The notes under the pieces: generated by a model
Databases searched by the model: none
The model's input: only the letters and a program-made list of their open reading frames with translations
Told to the model about the DNA's origin: nothing
Part shown: positions 24,454-32,586 of the stretch, one piece after another
How positions within the stretch are numbered: the stretch's first letter is position 1
Layout: each line of letters opens with the position of its first letter
Program-made: the position numbers and the translations under genes
Source of the DNA: Geobacter sp.
GTDB lineage: Bacteria; Desulfobacterota; Desulfuromonadia; Geobacterales; DSM-12255
Direction: 5' to 3'
Assembly (NCBI GenBank): GCA_009684525.1
Contig: WKKR01000004.1
Span: 124,001 to 188,000, forward strand
DNA: 64,000 bases

Positions 24454-26895
24454 CTACTCCCCCAGCAGGATCATCTGGTCGGTGATCTCGGAGAACGCCA
24501 CGTCGTGGCTGACGAGGAAGAGCTGGTCGTACCAGTGCTCGGTCACCTCTTCCCGCCCCACGTCGATGGCGCGGAAGGCATGGGCCAGGTTCTCCCGGCG
24601 GGAGGCGTCCAGGTTGGAGGTCGGTTCGTCGAAAAAGGCGATGCGGGCGCCGATGGTCTGCAACAGCGCCAGCCGCAGGGCAACCACGGCGCTCATCAGC
24701 TGGCCGCCCGAGAGCTGGTCGTCGTTGCGCTCGCGGACCACGCCATCCTGCAGGTCCCGCAGGGTGATCTGGTAGTTTTCCCCCCAGGCGAGCTCCTCGT
24801 CCGCCTCGGCAATGGTCCGGTAGATCCGGTCGGCGCGCAGGCCGATCTCCTCGCGAAACCGCTCGGAGAGCTGGCTGGAAACATTCTTGAACACCTGGTT
24901 GCGCAGGAACCTGACCAGCTTTTCCTTTTCCGCAAACTCCCCCACCTCGGCCAGCTTTCCGTCGATCTCCCGCTTGATCCGCTGCAGCTGGGCAATCTCG
25001 CCCTCCAGGCGGGCGCGGTCCTTGTCCAGGCCGGCGATCTGCTGTCGCAGGGTCGCGATCCCTGCTACCAGCTCTTCCCGTTCCGTGCGCACCTGCTGGT
25101 GCATGGCAGGCTGGTAGGTCTCCTGCAGCCGCGAAAGCTCCGTCTGTTTCGTTATTGCCTGCTGTTTCAGCTCCTCCAGCAGATTCCGCATCCGCTCCAG
25201 CATCCGGGTCCGCTCGGCAAGGTCGAGGGCGTCTTTCTGGGCGGCATTGTAGGCGTCCCTGGCTGCCTGGTGCTGCAGCCGCTCCTGTTCGGTCCGCTCG
25301 ATCCGGCCGTCCAGGTCGGCAAACGCCTGCAGATCGGCCTTGCGGGCCTCGGCCGCGGCACTTGCCGCAGCCTGGCTCAGGGCCAGCGCTTCGAGGCCGT
25401 CTGCCCGCACCTGGTGCTGCTGTCGCCGCTCCGCCAGCGATCCGGCCTGCTTGTCCAGCTCCTGCAGCCGGACGGTCCGCGCCTTCAGCTCCTGCTCCGT
25501 ATTTTCCGTCTCTTTCACCATCCGGGCCAGCTCTTCGATCCGGCCGTCCAGTTCCTGCATCTGGCGCTCCAGGTCGGCGGTCCGGGCCGTAAAGAGATCG
25601 CGCGGCGCGCTTCCCGCAAGGTGGCGGCACTCCTCCTGAAAAAAGGGGCAGATCCCCTCGGCCAGCTTCTCCTTCCCCTCCAGCAGGCTTTCGCGGCGCC
25701 CCTCCAGCAGGGAGCGGGCAGCACGCTGCTGCTCCAGCAGCTGGCGCAGGCCGGGAAGCCGGGCAGCGGTCCCTGCCAGCTCCGAATCGGGCCGGGCTTC
25801 CTGGCGCGCTGCAGCCAGCCGGGCCTCCTCCGCTGCCAACTGGGCGGCAACCGTCCCGATCTCTGCCCGTTCATGCCCCACTGCCTGGGTCAGGCGGGCA
25901 GCCTCCTTCTCCAGGCCGGCGATCTCCTGCTCCAGGGTCCGACGCTGCAGTTCCCGCTGGCGCAGCTCCCGCAGCCCTTCCTCAGCCCGATCAAAGGCCT
26001 CCTTGCCCCCCCTGGCAGCCTCCATGGTCGTAAGCGCCTTCTCCGACTCCTCCACCCGCTGTTGCTGGACAGCGATCTTGCTCCCCCCCTCGGTCAGGCG
26101 CCCCTGCACCACCTGGATCTCGGTGGAAAGCGCCGTGATCGCCTTCTCCTGCTGGTCCAGCTCGCCTAGCCGCAGGTTCAGGGCCGCGAGGGTCGTCTCT
26201 TTCCCCTGCAGCAGCTCCCCCTTGCCGGCCAGGTCGACCCTGATCGCTGCCAGCTCCGTCTCGCGGGCCGGCAGCACCGCCAACTGTTCCTGCTTGCCGC
26301 GGATCTCGGCCTGCAGGACGTTCACCCGCTCCTGGATCGCCGACAGCATGCTGCTGGTCCCCTTGTAGGTCTTGCGCCAGGCATCGATGCCGAGGATCTC
26401 GTCAAAGGCCTCCTGCCGCCTGGTCGGCTGCCTGATGACGAACGGGCCGAGGAAGTCGTTCTGGAACGGGCCGATCACCAGCTTGAACTGGTCCGCCAGC
26501 CTCCGGCCGTTGTCCAGGCCGAGGATCCCGGCAATGCGCGCCTCGGTCTCCTCCAGCCGGGCATGGTCCTCCACCTCGAAGCCGCCCCCGATCTCCCTGG
26601 CCAGAAGCCACTTGGCGCCGGCCCCGACGGTGCGGCTCACCCGCCAGGTCTCGCCGTCATCGGCCCGGAAGACCACGGCGATCTCCCCCTTTTTCGCGCC
26701 GATAGTGAGGAAGCGCTCCACATTGCCGACGAAATCCTTGGCATCCACCCCGAACAGGGCATACCCGATCGCCTCGAAGACCGTGCTCTTCCCCGCCCCG
26801 TTCGGCCCGGCCAGGACATTGATCCCGGCAGAAAAGGAAAGCTCGGTCTCGCGGTGGGACTTGATGTTTTTCAGTTGTACGGAGAGAATCTGCAT
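24454..26895 (-). CDS. sbcC: SbcC/Rad50-type SMC-like exonuclease ATPase
   Basis: An 813-residue SMC-family protein. The N-terminal half has Walker A GPNGAGKST (near residue 38). About 500 residues of coiled coil follow, and the C-terminal lobe has signature LSGGQL and Walker B IAFFDEPTSNLD. With SbcD it forms the SbcCD/Mre11-Rad50 complex that opens hairpins and processes DNA ends. In the middle, where the CxxC zinc hook is expected, the only cysteines are in CPFFQEEC (Cx6C). I chose the ATG at 26895 since the family start IQ/ILSVQLKNIKSHRET begins there. A GxxExxY gene is inserted between it and sbcD. Confidence 0.9.
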   Translation of the reverse strand: MQILSVQLKNIKSHRETELSFSAGINVLAGPNGAGKSTVFEAIGYALFGVDAKDFVGNVERFLTIGAKKGEIAVVFRADDGETWRVSRTVGAGAKWLLAREIGGGFEVEDHARLEETEARIAGILGLDNGRRLADQFKLVIGPFQNDFLGPFVIRQPTRRQEAFDEILGIDAWRKTYKGTSSMLSAIQERVNVLQAEIRGKQEQLAVLPARETELAAIRVDLAGKGELLQGKETTLAALNLRLGELDQQEKAITALSTEIQVVQGRLTEGGSKIAVQQQRVEESEKALTTMEAARGGKEAFDRAEEGLRELRQRELQRRTLEQEIAGLEKEAARLTQAVGHERAEIGTVAAQLAAEEARLAAARQEARPDSELAGTAARLPGLRQLLEQQRAARSLLEGRRESLLEGKEKLAEGICPFFQEECRHLAGSAPRDLFTARTADLERQMQELDGRIEELARMVKETENTEQELKARTVRLQELDKQAGSLAERRQQHQVRADGLEALALSQAAASAAAEARKADLQAFADLDGRIERTEQERLQHQAARDAYNAAQKDALDLAERTRMLERMRNLLEELKQQAITKQTELSRLQETYQPAMHQQVRTEREELVAGIATLRQQIAGLDKDRARLEGEIAQLQRIKREIDGKLAEVGEFAEKEKLVRFLRNQVFKNVSSQLSERFREEIGLRADRIYRTIAEADEELAWGENYQITLRDLQDGVVRERNDDQLSGGQLMSAVVALRLALLQTIGARIAFFDEPTSNLDASRRENLAHAFRAIDVGREEVTEHWYDQLFLVSHDVAFSEITDQMILLGE

Positions 26896-26910
26896 AGCAC
26901 CTGCTTCATT

Positions 26911-26937
26911 GAACCACGGAGTCACGGAGACACGGAG
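26911..26937. repeat. CCACGGAG heptamer repeat, inverted copy
   Basis: GAACCACGGAGTCACGGAG and a further ACACGGAG lie between the sbcC start and the stop codon of the GxxExxY gene. It is the reverse complement of the array at 27446-27619 on the other side of that gene. Confidence 0.7.
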
Positions 26938-27312
26938 TTACAAAACGAGTCTCCTGATGCCGTCCTTGAGGAGTGATGTATTAAAATTTATGATGAGTCC
27001 GGTTTTACATCCGGTTAACCTCAGATATGTCAACAACTGGGCTTCATGAATCGGGAGGATCTTCTCGATGCATTTCAATTCAACCACGACCACGTCACTG
27101 ACGATCAGATCCATTCGATAACCGCAATCGAGCTGTACCCCCTTGTATTCGAGCGGCAAGGTAACCTGCCTGGAAAAAGCGATCCCACGGAGAGTCAATT
27201 CGTGACAGAGACACTCTTCGTAGGCCGACTCCAGAAGTCCCGGACCAAGAGAGCGATGAACTTCCATGGCAGCAGCAATGATTCCCTGTGTTACATCCCC
27301 ATTGAGCAACAT
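26938..27312 (-). CDS. GxxExxY protein (PDDEXK-like nuclease fold)
   Basis: A 124-residue protein with the namesake motif as GLLESAYEECL near residue 25, then YRMDLIVSDVVVVELKCIEKI (D-x-E-x-K, the presumed nuclease active site) and AQLLTYLRLTGCKTGLIINF near the end. The family function is not established; the fold resembles the Vsr/PDDEXK nucleases. It sits between sbcC and sbcD, and heptamer repeats lie tightly on both sides, as if the gene had arrived as a small cassette. GTGAGG precedes the ATG. Confidence 0.9.
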   Translation of the reverse strand: MLLNGDVTQGIIAAAMEVHRSLGPGLLESAYEECLCHELTLRGIAFSRQVTLPLEYKGVQLDCGYRMDLIVSDVVVVELKCIEKILPIHEAQLLTYLRLTGCKTGLIINFNTSLLKDGIRRLVL

Positions 27313-27445
27313 GTATTACCTCACGCCATCGACTGTATCCCGTGTGGTGAAACTGAACTCTTTCGATTCATCCCGCAATACTCAGGATTTCCTCCGTGGT
27401 AAAATAAAACGCATTTAGCTTCTACCCAGAAATGTTATTGTTTTT

Positions 27446-27619
27446 CTCCCTGTCTCCCTGTCTCCCTGTCTCCGTGGTGGACTGAAAGCATCGTCTCACC
27501 CAAAAAGATTATGCTGTTCTTCGTGTCCTTCGTGTCTTCGTGGTGGACTGAAAGCTTTTGCTTCTCCCCCAACAGTTTCAGATTTTCTCCCTGTCTCCGT
27601 GACTCCGTGGTGGACTGAA
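27446..27619. repeat. Three-unit CTCCGTG/TTCGTGT array ending in TGGTGGACTGAA
   Basis: Units at 27446-27488, 27517-27554 and 27587-27619 each consist of heptamers (CTCCCTGT, CTTCGTGT or CTCCGTGA) and end with CGTGGTGGACTGAA. The array separates the GxxExxY gene from the sbcD stop. It is opposite in orientation to the copy at 26911. Confidence 0.85.
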
Positions 27620-27621
27620 CG

Positions 27622-28884
27622 TCAGTGACTCCGAGGTGAATACGATTGAAGCAGTCCCAGCAGTTCCTCGCCGTCGACTTCCCCCTTGAGGACCGTATCG
27701 CGGATGGCGAGCGCCAGGCCTACCAGTTCGTCCTGCCGCCCCTTGTAGACGCTGTTGGCGCTGATCAGCTCCCCCAGGACATCGCGCTCGATCTCGGCCA
27801 GGCTCCGCTTGACCTCCTCCCCTTCGCTGCTGCGGGTCACCAGGGAGAGGTGGTTCCTGATCTCCACATGCAGCGGGTTGCAGAGCTCGTCCAGGACCAG
27901 CCGGAGCCGCTCCCGCCCCAGTTCGAACGGGTGGAACGCCACCCGACCGGCAAGCCGTAGCTCCAACAGCGGCCGGCGCCTGTCACCGGTCTGCGGGAGT
28001 TTCCCGGCTATCTGGCTGCGAAAGCTCTCCAGGGACTGCTCGGCATGCTCCGCGCCGTCCAGGTTGACGGTCACCGACAACATCGGCCGGGGCGCAGTCG
28101 GGCGGAACTCGTGGCGATAGACCCCCTCCTCCAGCGTCACCAGGTAGTACCCCTTGTCGTACCGCTCCTCGCCGAAGTTGACCCGCTCCGGCGCGCCGGG
28201 GTTGAAGGCGTAGGGGCGTCCGTCCGGGGTGGCAACAATGTAGGGCTTGTGGCCATGCCCCAGCGCCACGTAGCCGAATTTCTCCGCCAGCGGCAGCGCC
28301 TCGTCCGGCTGCATGTTGCCGATCTCCACCGGCGAATAGGTCCAGATCCCCACATGGAAGAGGAGCAGGTTGTTTTCCGTGGCCGCTGCCTCGCAGATCC
28401 GCCCTACATGGCTCCCCGCCTGGCTGCCGATGTAGCCGAGCCCGTAGATGTTCAGCCCCTTGATCCCGATCCGCCCCCCCATGCCGGCCTCGGGGTCGAA
28501 CGGCTCGAAGCTGTAGCCGCCATTCTCGGTGCGCGTCGGCCGCAGCAGGCGTATGTAGCCCATCTGCGACAGCGCCTCCATCCACGAGATGCTGTCGCGA
28601 CGGTGAATCCAGTCGTGGTTCCCCTCCACGGCGATGCAGGGGATAGCGGCCTCCTTCAGCGGCTGCAGGGTCTCGATGGTCCTGGCAAAGGTGCGGGGCA
28701 GGATCTGGCCGGTGTGGAACAGGTCGCCGGCGATCAGGACAAAGTCGACCCGCTCGGCAATGGCGTCGGCCACGATGCTTGCGAGCATGCGGAAGAAGTC
28801 TTCAAAGCGCTCTGACTCCCCCCCGGAGGTGCGGTAGGTCTTGCCCAGGTGGATATCGGCGGTATGGATGAAGCGGATGGACAT
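27622..28884 (-). CDS. sbcD: SbcD/Mre11-type DNA repair exonuclease
   Basis: A 420-residue calcineurin-like phosphoesterase with all metal-site motifs: DIHLG (residue 10), GDLFH (53), GNHD (88), the His of LLFHVGIW (175) and GHGHKPY (209). The C-terminal region is helical and would bind SbcC. It is the nuclease subunit of SbcCD, upstream of sbcC in the same direction, but about 310 bases with a GxxExxY gene and repeats now separate the two. Confidence 0.92.
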   Translation of the reverse strand: MSIRFIHTADIHLGKTYRTSGGESERFEDFFRMLASIVADAIAERVDFVLIAGDLFHTGQILPRTFARTIETLQPLKEAAIPCIAVEGNHDWIHRRDSISWMEALSQMGYIRLLRPTRTENGGYSFEPFDPEAGMGGRIGIKGLNIYGLGYIGSQAGSHVGRICEAAATENNLLLFHVGIWTYSPVEIGNMQPDEALPLAEKFGYVALGHGHKPYIVATPDGRPYAFNPGAPERVNFGEERYDKGYYLVTLEEGVYRHEFRPTAPRPMLSVTVNLDGAEHAEQSLESFRSQIAGKLPQTGDRRRPLLELRLAGRVAFHPFELGRERLRLVLDELCNPLHVEIRNHLSLVTRSSEGEEVKRSLAEIERDVLGELISANSVYKGRQDELVGLALAIRDTVLKGEVDGEELLGLLQSYSPRSH

Positions 28885-29028
28885 GGGTATGCCTGTCGTG
28901 CCGGGAAATGCGGACCGGCTGGTGCTGCAAAACAGTAATGGTACGGGGGGATTGTGCCTGACAACGGGATGATTTTCCAGAGCAAACTGCAGGGGGCCGG
29001 CCGAGCGCCGGCCGGCCCGCCATGCGGA

Positions 29029-29601
29029 TCATCTGCGCCGTAAATGATGACCGTACGGATACCAGTACGTCCCATACCAGCCATAGGGGTAGAAGAACGG
29101 GTCAGCGTAGTAGAAATACGGCCCGCCATACGGATAGGCATAGGGGTACGGATACGGATACGGAGCGGCATGTTCCCAGAGGTGGATCTCCGTAATGGCA
29201 ATGACCGGATAGGTATAGTCGACCTTGTCCAAAGGCATCGTCTTGACCCCGGTGACCTCGCCGATGATCGCCACCCGACGGCCAGCCTTGTAGATCATGC
29301 TGTCCAGGTAGTCGCCGGTCGTTGCCAGGAAGCGACCATAGGAACCCTCGTCCTCATAGGGGATATCGTCATAACTGAGCCCCAGTTGCAGCACCTCGAT
29401 CTGCGAACCGCTTTTGCTGTTCTCCGTATTGACGATGATCCCGCCCACTTTCACGTACTTGCCGACGAATCCCTGCGGGTTTTGTTTCACCTGGGCAAAG
29501 TCGATGGTCGGGTCGACCAGTCTCTCTGCACGGTCGCTGAAGACATGGGCGCATCCGGCAAGCAGCAGTAACGATAACGCCGATAGAACGAACCATCTCA
29601 T
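29029..29601 (-). CDS. Slp-family outer-membrane lipoprotein with a Tyr/Pro tail
   Basis: A 190-residue protein. The signal peptide ends in lipobox LLAGC (residue 17). The body resembles Slp lipoproteins: DFAQVKQNPQGFVGKYVKVGGIIVNT, LATTGDYLDSMIYKAGRRVAIIGEVTG and AITEIHLWE. The last 45 residues are unusual, rich in Tyr, Pro and Gly (PYPYPYPYAYPYGGPY then YYADPFFYPYGWYG) and ending in basic residues. Slp in enteric bacteria is starvation- and acid-inducible. The ATG at 29601 with GGGGGTGG upstream is preferred over the longer open frame. Confidence 0.85.
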   Translation of the reverse strand: MRWFVLSALSLLLLAGCAHVFSDRAERLVDPTIDFAQVKQNPQGFVGKYVKVGGIIVNTENSKSGSQIEVLQLGLSYDDIPYEDEGSYGRFLATTGDYLDSMIYKAGRRVAIIGEVTGVKTMPLDKVDYTYPVIAITEIHLWEHAAPYPYPYPYAYPYGGPYFYYADPFFYPYGWYGTYWYPYGHHLRRR

Positions 29602-29737
29602 GATCCACCCCCTCGATGGAGCAATCGCTTCCGCTCCATTCCATGACCTCATTAGTTTCCATCCGGAAACTCCGGATGAGAAACCATTGGTTTCCGAATC
29701 GGAAAGGAGGAATTTTTCGTTCTGGCAAGGGAATCAA

Positions 29738-29782
29738 GGGATTGCGCGGAGGCGTACATCGGTACGCCGCACAAGCAATCCC
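29738..29782. other. Long hairpin element in the Slp upstream region
   Basis: GGGATTGC (29738) pairs with GCAATCCC (29782 end), and inside it GGCGTAC-ATCG-GTACGCC forms a perfect inner stem. A smaller hairpin CCGCC-AG-GGCGG follows. Another 8-bp stem (29660-29678) lies nearer the Slp start. The 331 bases from 29602 to 29932 otherwise hold no gene. The element may be a repeated structured unit or an mRNA 3' hairpin; I cannot name it. Confidence 0.5.
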
Positions 29783-29932
29783 GCAGATTGACGCCGCCAG
29801 GGCGGAAAAGAACCCTTTCCGGACGGTAACTAATTATAGCACGGAAGCTGGGTCAGGGGTCCGATATCAGGGGCAGAACGTGAACAGGCGCAGGCAGGGC
29901 ATGACCGGTCCCGGACTCTCCTCCCCCGCATG

Positions 29933-31045
29933 CTACTCGTACTTTGCAGCCTTTTCCCCCGGATCGGCCTTAACTGCCGCTGCGTCGCGCCGCTGTTGCA
30001 CCGAGGCGTGCTCGTCGATTTTCACCTTGAATTTCCGCGGGCCATGGGGGAAGGCCAGGGTGTCCCACGGTGCGTGAATCCAGGGTTTGTGGGCCGTGCC
30101 AGCCGGATCGGGTTTCACCGGGCAGTCGTTCACCAGCATCCCCGCGCCCCTGAGGTTCTCCATCATCCAGCAGAGGGCGATGTCCGACAGCCCGCTCTCC
30201 TTGTTGACCTGCGGATAGCCGCCTCCCACATCGGCATGGGCTCCAGCAAAGAGAAGCTGCGTCACGTTCGCCGCCTTGTCCCAGAGGGTCGGACTGAACA
30301 CCTCGCGCTGCTCGTCCCGCGACACCGCATGGTAGCCCATTTTCACCTTTGCGCTCAGCTTGGTGTCGGCGAACTGGAAGGCATCATAGTTGGCGCCACC
30401 GCTGTATTTCGGGATACCCATGGCACCGACCGTATCCCAGACAGCAACGGAAGCGATGCTCTCCACCGGGACGAAATCCGCATCCTTCAGCGAATCGCAG
30501 GAGAGGAACGCCGGCAGGTCGCGGACGATCTCCGCCATCCGGGAGAAGATGTTGGTCTTCAGGGAGAGAGTCTTCCGGTAGCGGTACCAGGCCTCGGCAC
30601 CCGACCGGTAGGCTTGTTCCTTGTCCTTGGTGAGCTTCGCGGTCAAAAGCCCCTGGGAGCAGATCAGGCCGCCCAGGGCGCGCGCAGTGTAGGCGCCGCG
30701 GCTGAAGCCGACGATGTAGATCGCGTCGCCGGGCTGATAGTTGCGGGAGATGAAGGTATAGCCCCGAACGATGCGCGAGATTATGCCAGCCCCGAATGCC
30801 CCGCCGAACAGCTTGTTGATCGGGTTTTTCGAATCGCCCACGCCGTGGATGTACTTGGCCACCTGGCTCGTGCCCAGCGCCTTTTCCTGCTCGTCGGCAC
30901 TCCGGATGGTACCGCTGTCCAGCTCACCCTGGAGAGCCAGGAACAGCTTGTAGACATTGGTCTGATCTGGCAGGTTGTCGTGGTTTTCGTCCTGGTTCGG
31001 GTCGTTCCAGGTGCCATCGGCGCAAAAGATGATGTTTTTAGCCAT
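29933..31045 (-). CDS. DUF2235 (Tle1-like) alpha/beta-hydrolase
   Basis: A 370-residue protein of the DUF2235 family. It opens KNIIFCADGTWNDPNQDENHDN, as these proteins do, carries the nucleophile elbow GFSRGAYTAR (about residue 114), VAVWDTVGAMG, and the late HADVGGGY segment with the catalytic His. Relatives include the type VI secretion phospholipase effectors Tle1. No signal peptide, immunity gene or secretion gene is visible next to it, so a cytoplasmic lipase or hydrolase role is equally possible. AAAGGAGG precedes the ATG. Confidence 0.88.
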   Translation of the reverse strand: MAKNIIFCADGTWNDPNQDENHDNLPDQTNVYKLFLALQGELDSGTIRSADEQEKALGTSQVAKYIHGVGDSKNPINKLFGGAFGAGIISRIVRGYTFISRNYQPGDAIYIVGFSRGAYTARALGGLICSQGLLTAKLTKDKEQAYRSGAEAWYRYRKTLSLKTNIFSRMAEIVRDLPAFLSCDSLKDADFVPVESIASVAVWDTVGAMGIPKYSGGANYDAFQFADTKLSAKVKMGYHAVSRDEQREVFSPTLWDKAANVTQLLFAGAHADVGGGYPQVNKESGLSDIALCWMMENLRGAGMLVNDCPVKPDPAGTAHKPWIHAPWDTLAFPHGPRKFKVKIDEHASVQQRRDAAAVKADPGEKAAKYE

Positions 31046-31227
31046 GGGAGCCTCCTTTGGTATCGAGTGATACAGAGCATGTCAGATGTCGCGCACAGAG
31101 CGGATAAAGGGGAAATATTATCTGGGATTAATTGTACAACACTGGAGGGAGAGAGGAAAGCGTCGGGCTCCGCTTTTTCCCGTCTGTCGGGCGGTGCCGC
31201 CAATAGCGGCGGAGAATATGGCCTGTT

Positions 31228-31260
31228 ACGGAAAACCGGAGACACTTCCCGGTTTTCCGT
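31228..31260. other. Perfect 12-bp hairpin between the DUF2235 and SRPBCC genes
   Basis: ACGGAAAACCGG and CCGGTTTTCCGT are exact complements with a 9-base loop. It lies 42 bases beyond the stop of the SRPBCC gene. There is no T run, so it is a possible but not typical terminator. Confidence 0.5.
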
Positions 31261-31301
31261 CCTTGCCCGTCATCGTCTGCGCCGAAACCGGCGCGGAGAT
31301 T

Positions 31302-31760
31302 TCAATTCCAGTTGTCGATCTTCAGGTCGTGGGGCGATGGCTTCCCTTTCCCGGCTTCCAGATACTCCCGCAGGCTCAGGAGGAACGTTGCCCACTTCAT
31401 GCTGCAGTGGGACATCGACTCCGTTGCCTCGCGCCAGTTTCTGTGGCCGAAGAGGACAATGGTCTGGTCGTCCTGCTCCGACAGGCGAAAGGTAATGTCG
31501 GTTCCAACCCATTCATCCGGCCCCTCAACGCAGCGCCAACGGACCTCTTCCCGCTCGTTGAGCCCCTGCACCTCCATGACCATGCTCCCCATGAGCTGAC
31601 CGGTCTCCGACAGAAAGCGGAACTTGATCTTTCCGCCGAGCCGGACATCGCCTGAAACGTCCTCGGTCCACCAATGGCCCAGGCCTTCCAGGGTTGTCAA
31701 CGCCGTATAGACCTTCGCTGCAGAGGACTTGATCCCGATACGATGGATAATGTCTACCAT
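31302..31760 (-). CDS. SRPBCC (AHSA1-like) domain protein
   Basis: A 152-residue single-domain protein of the START/Bet v1-like fold: IHRIGIKSSAAKVYTALTTLEGLGHWWTEDV at the start, FRFLSETG, and WATFLLSLREYLEAGKG at the end. Proteins of the AHSA1-like group bind hydrophobic ligands or assist folding; no specific role can be given. AGGAGGTGATT directly precedes the ATG at 31760; the GTG three codons upstream lies within that ribosome site and is rejected. Confidence 0.88.
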   Translation of the reverse strand: MVDIIHRIGIKSSAAKVYTALTTLEGLGHWWTEDVSGDVRLGGKIKFRFLSETGQLMGSMVMEVQGLNEREEVRWRCVEGPDEWVGTDITFRLSEQDDQTIVLFGHRNWREATESMSHCSMKWATFLLSLREYLEAGKGKPSPHDLKIDNWN

Positions 31761-31847
31761 GGTAATCACCTCCTGCTCTTTATATGCAAATTATCGCATT
31801 ATAGCCTGCACGGTGCAAGCAAGCAGGAGGGGGGTGGGATTGGTACC

Positions 31848-31967
31848 ATGGGACTACCAGCTGAAAAGATCATCGCCGAAGCGATGCAACTCCCGGCCAC
31901 GTTGCGCGCTGTCGTGAAATCGATGAAGGGCTGGCCGAACTGAACCTGGCCCGATGGTCATTTCCCG
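31848..31967 (+). pseudogene. Relic of an addiction-module (antitoxin-like) gene
   Basis: The ATG at 31848 (AGGAGG upstream) gives LPAEKIIAEAMQLPATLRA, the usual start of the small 'putative addiction module component' proteins. The frame then changes, and the next frame reads CREIDEGLAELNLARW, the usual end of the same family. The middle, about 30 residues, is missing. No toxin gene follows. This is a small decayed gene. The surrounding 31761-32206 contains nothing else I can name. Confidence 0.55.
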
Positions 31968-32206
31968 CAAGTAGGTCACAGAGGTTTTCCTTTCCGCCGC
32001 GGCCGTCGCCTGTTATGCGGAATATCCCTCACAAGGAGGAGAATATCCTCTACCGGCGTACCCAGACCACCTCCCTTCAGGCCGCAACCACTTCACATCT
32101 CATTGTAATACCAGGCATTTTTTGTATGACCATTACTGGCACGGGCGATGCTATATCTCACGGTAACGGGCCGCGCCCGCAAAATCATTCCGGAGGAACA
32201 GACCAC

Positions 32207-32359
32207 ATGAAAAAACACCTTCGTACCATCGTTGTCCTTGCCGTTGTCACCCTTACTCTCGGTGCTGCCGGTTACGCCATCGCAGCCAAGTCATGCTGCG
32301 TCGAACCGGAGGTGAACAACTGCTGCGCCACCACGGCAACCAGCAGCTGTTGCCGGTAG
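32207..32359 (+). CDS. Small exported peptide with three Cys-Cys pairs
   Basis: A 50-residue protein. Residues 1-27 are a clear signal peptide (KKHLRTIVVLAVVTLTLGAA then GYAIAA). The mature part of about 23 residues contains three vicinal cysteine pairs in KSCC, NNCC and SSCC. GGAGGA precedes the ATG by about nine bases and a strong terminator follows, so it is a separate transcript. Vicinal cysteines suggest metal or metalloid binding or a disulfide-rich peptide. I recognise no family. Confidence 0.7.
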   Translation: MKKHLRTIVVLAVVTLTLGAAGYAIAAKSCCVEPEVNNCCATTATSSCCR

Positions 32360-32404
32360 TCGAGGCCCGGAGCCCCTCCGTAACCCGCTCCGGACACGCA
32401 ACAG

Positions 32405-32432
32405 AAAGGGCGGCCGAATCGGCCGCCCTTTT
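32405..32432 (+). terminator. Intrinsic terminator after the Cys-pair peptide
   Basis: AAAGGGCGGCCG and CGGCCGCCCTTT form a perfect 12-bp stem with a 3-base loop and a short T run. Confidence 0.85.
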
Positions 32433-32433
32433 C

Positions 32434-32524
32434 ATCAGGCATTGTGTTCTTCTGCGCCGCGGCTTGGGCTCGCGCAATGAGCCGTTGCACAAAGGTGTCG
32501 AACCAGTTCTTCAAGAAATCGCCG
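32434..32524 (-). pseudogene. Relic: 3' end of a DUF2059-type gene
   Basis: The minus strand reads LKNWFDTFVQRLIARAQAAAQK. This aligns with LKNWFDSFVERVIALAQAEAQK at the C-terminus of the intact DUF2059 gene at 35568-36428. No upstream part is present. Similar relics lie at 57593 and (of the neighbouring gene) at 42021. Confidence 0.7.
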
Positions 32525-32525
32525 A

Positions 32526-32586
32526 GGGGTCTCGTCTCAATATTTTACTAACCAGTAGTTTTTGTTGATTATTGAGACTCGACCCC
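32526..32586. repeat. REP-like imperfect palindrome
   Basis: A 17-base arm starting GGGGTCTCG (32526-32542) pairs imperfectly with TATTGAGACTCGACCCC (32570-32586) around an AT-rich loop that itself contains ACTAACCAGTAGT. The GGGGTC ends resemble REP elements mobilised by RAYT transposases; no such gene is in the window. The rest of 32587-32722 shows nothing. Confidence 0.6.

Noticed and set aside
24400-26169. 589-codon plus-strand frame
   Set aside because: Antisense shadow of sbcC; Leu/Gln/Pro-rich low-complexity translation with no domain.
27446-27619. CRISPR array
   Set aside because: Units are made of degenerate heptamers with irregular spacing, not 25-40-base repeats with unique equal-length spacers, and no cas gene is near.
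29933-31045. Type VI secretion effector locus
   Set aside because: DUF2235 matches Tle1 relatives, but no VgrG, PAAR, adaptor or immunity gene is adjacent, so only the hydrolase call is kept.
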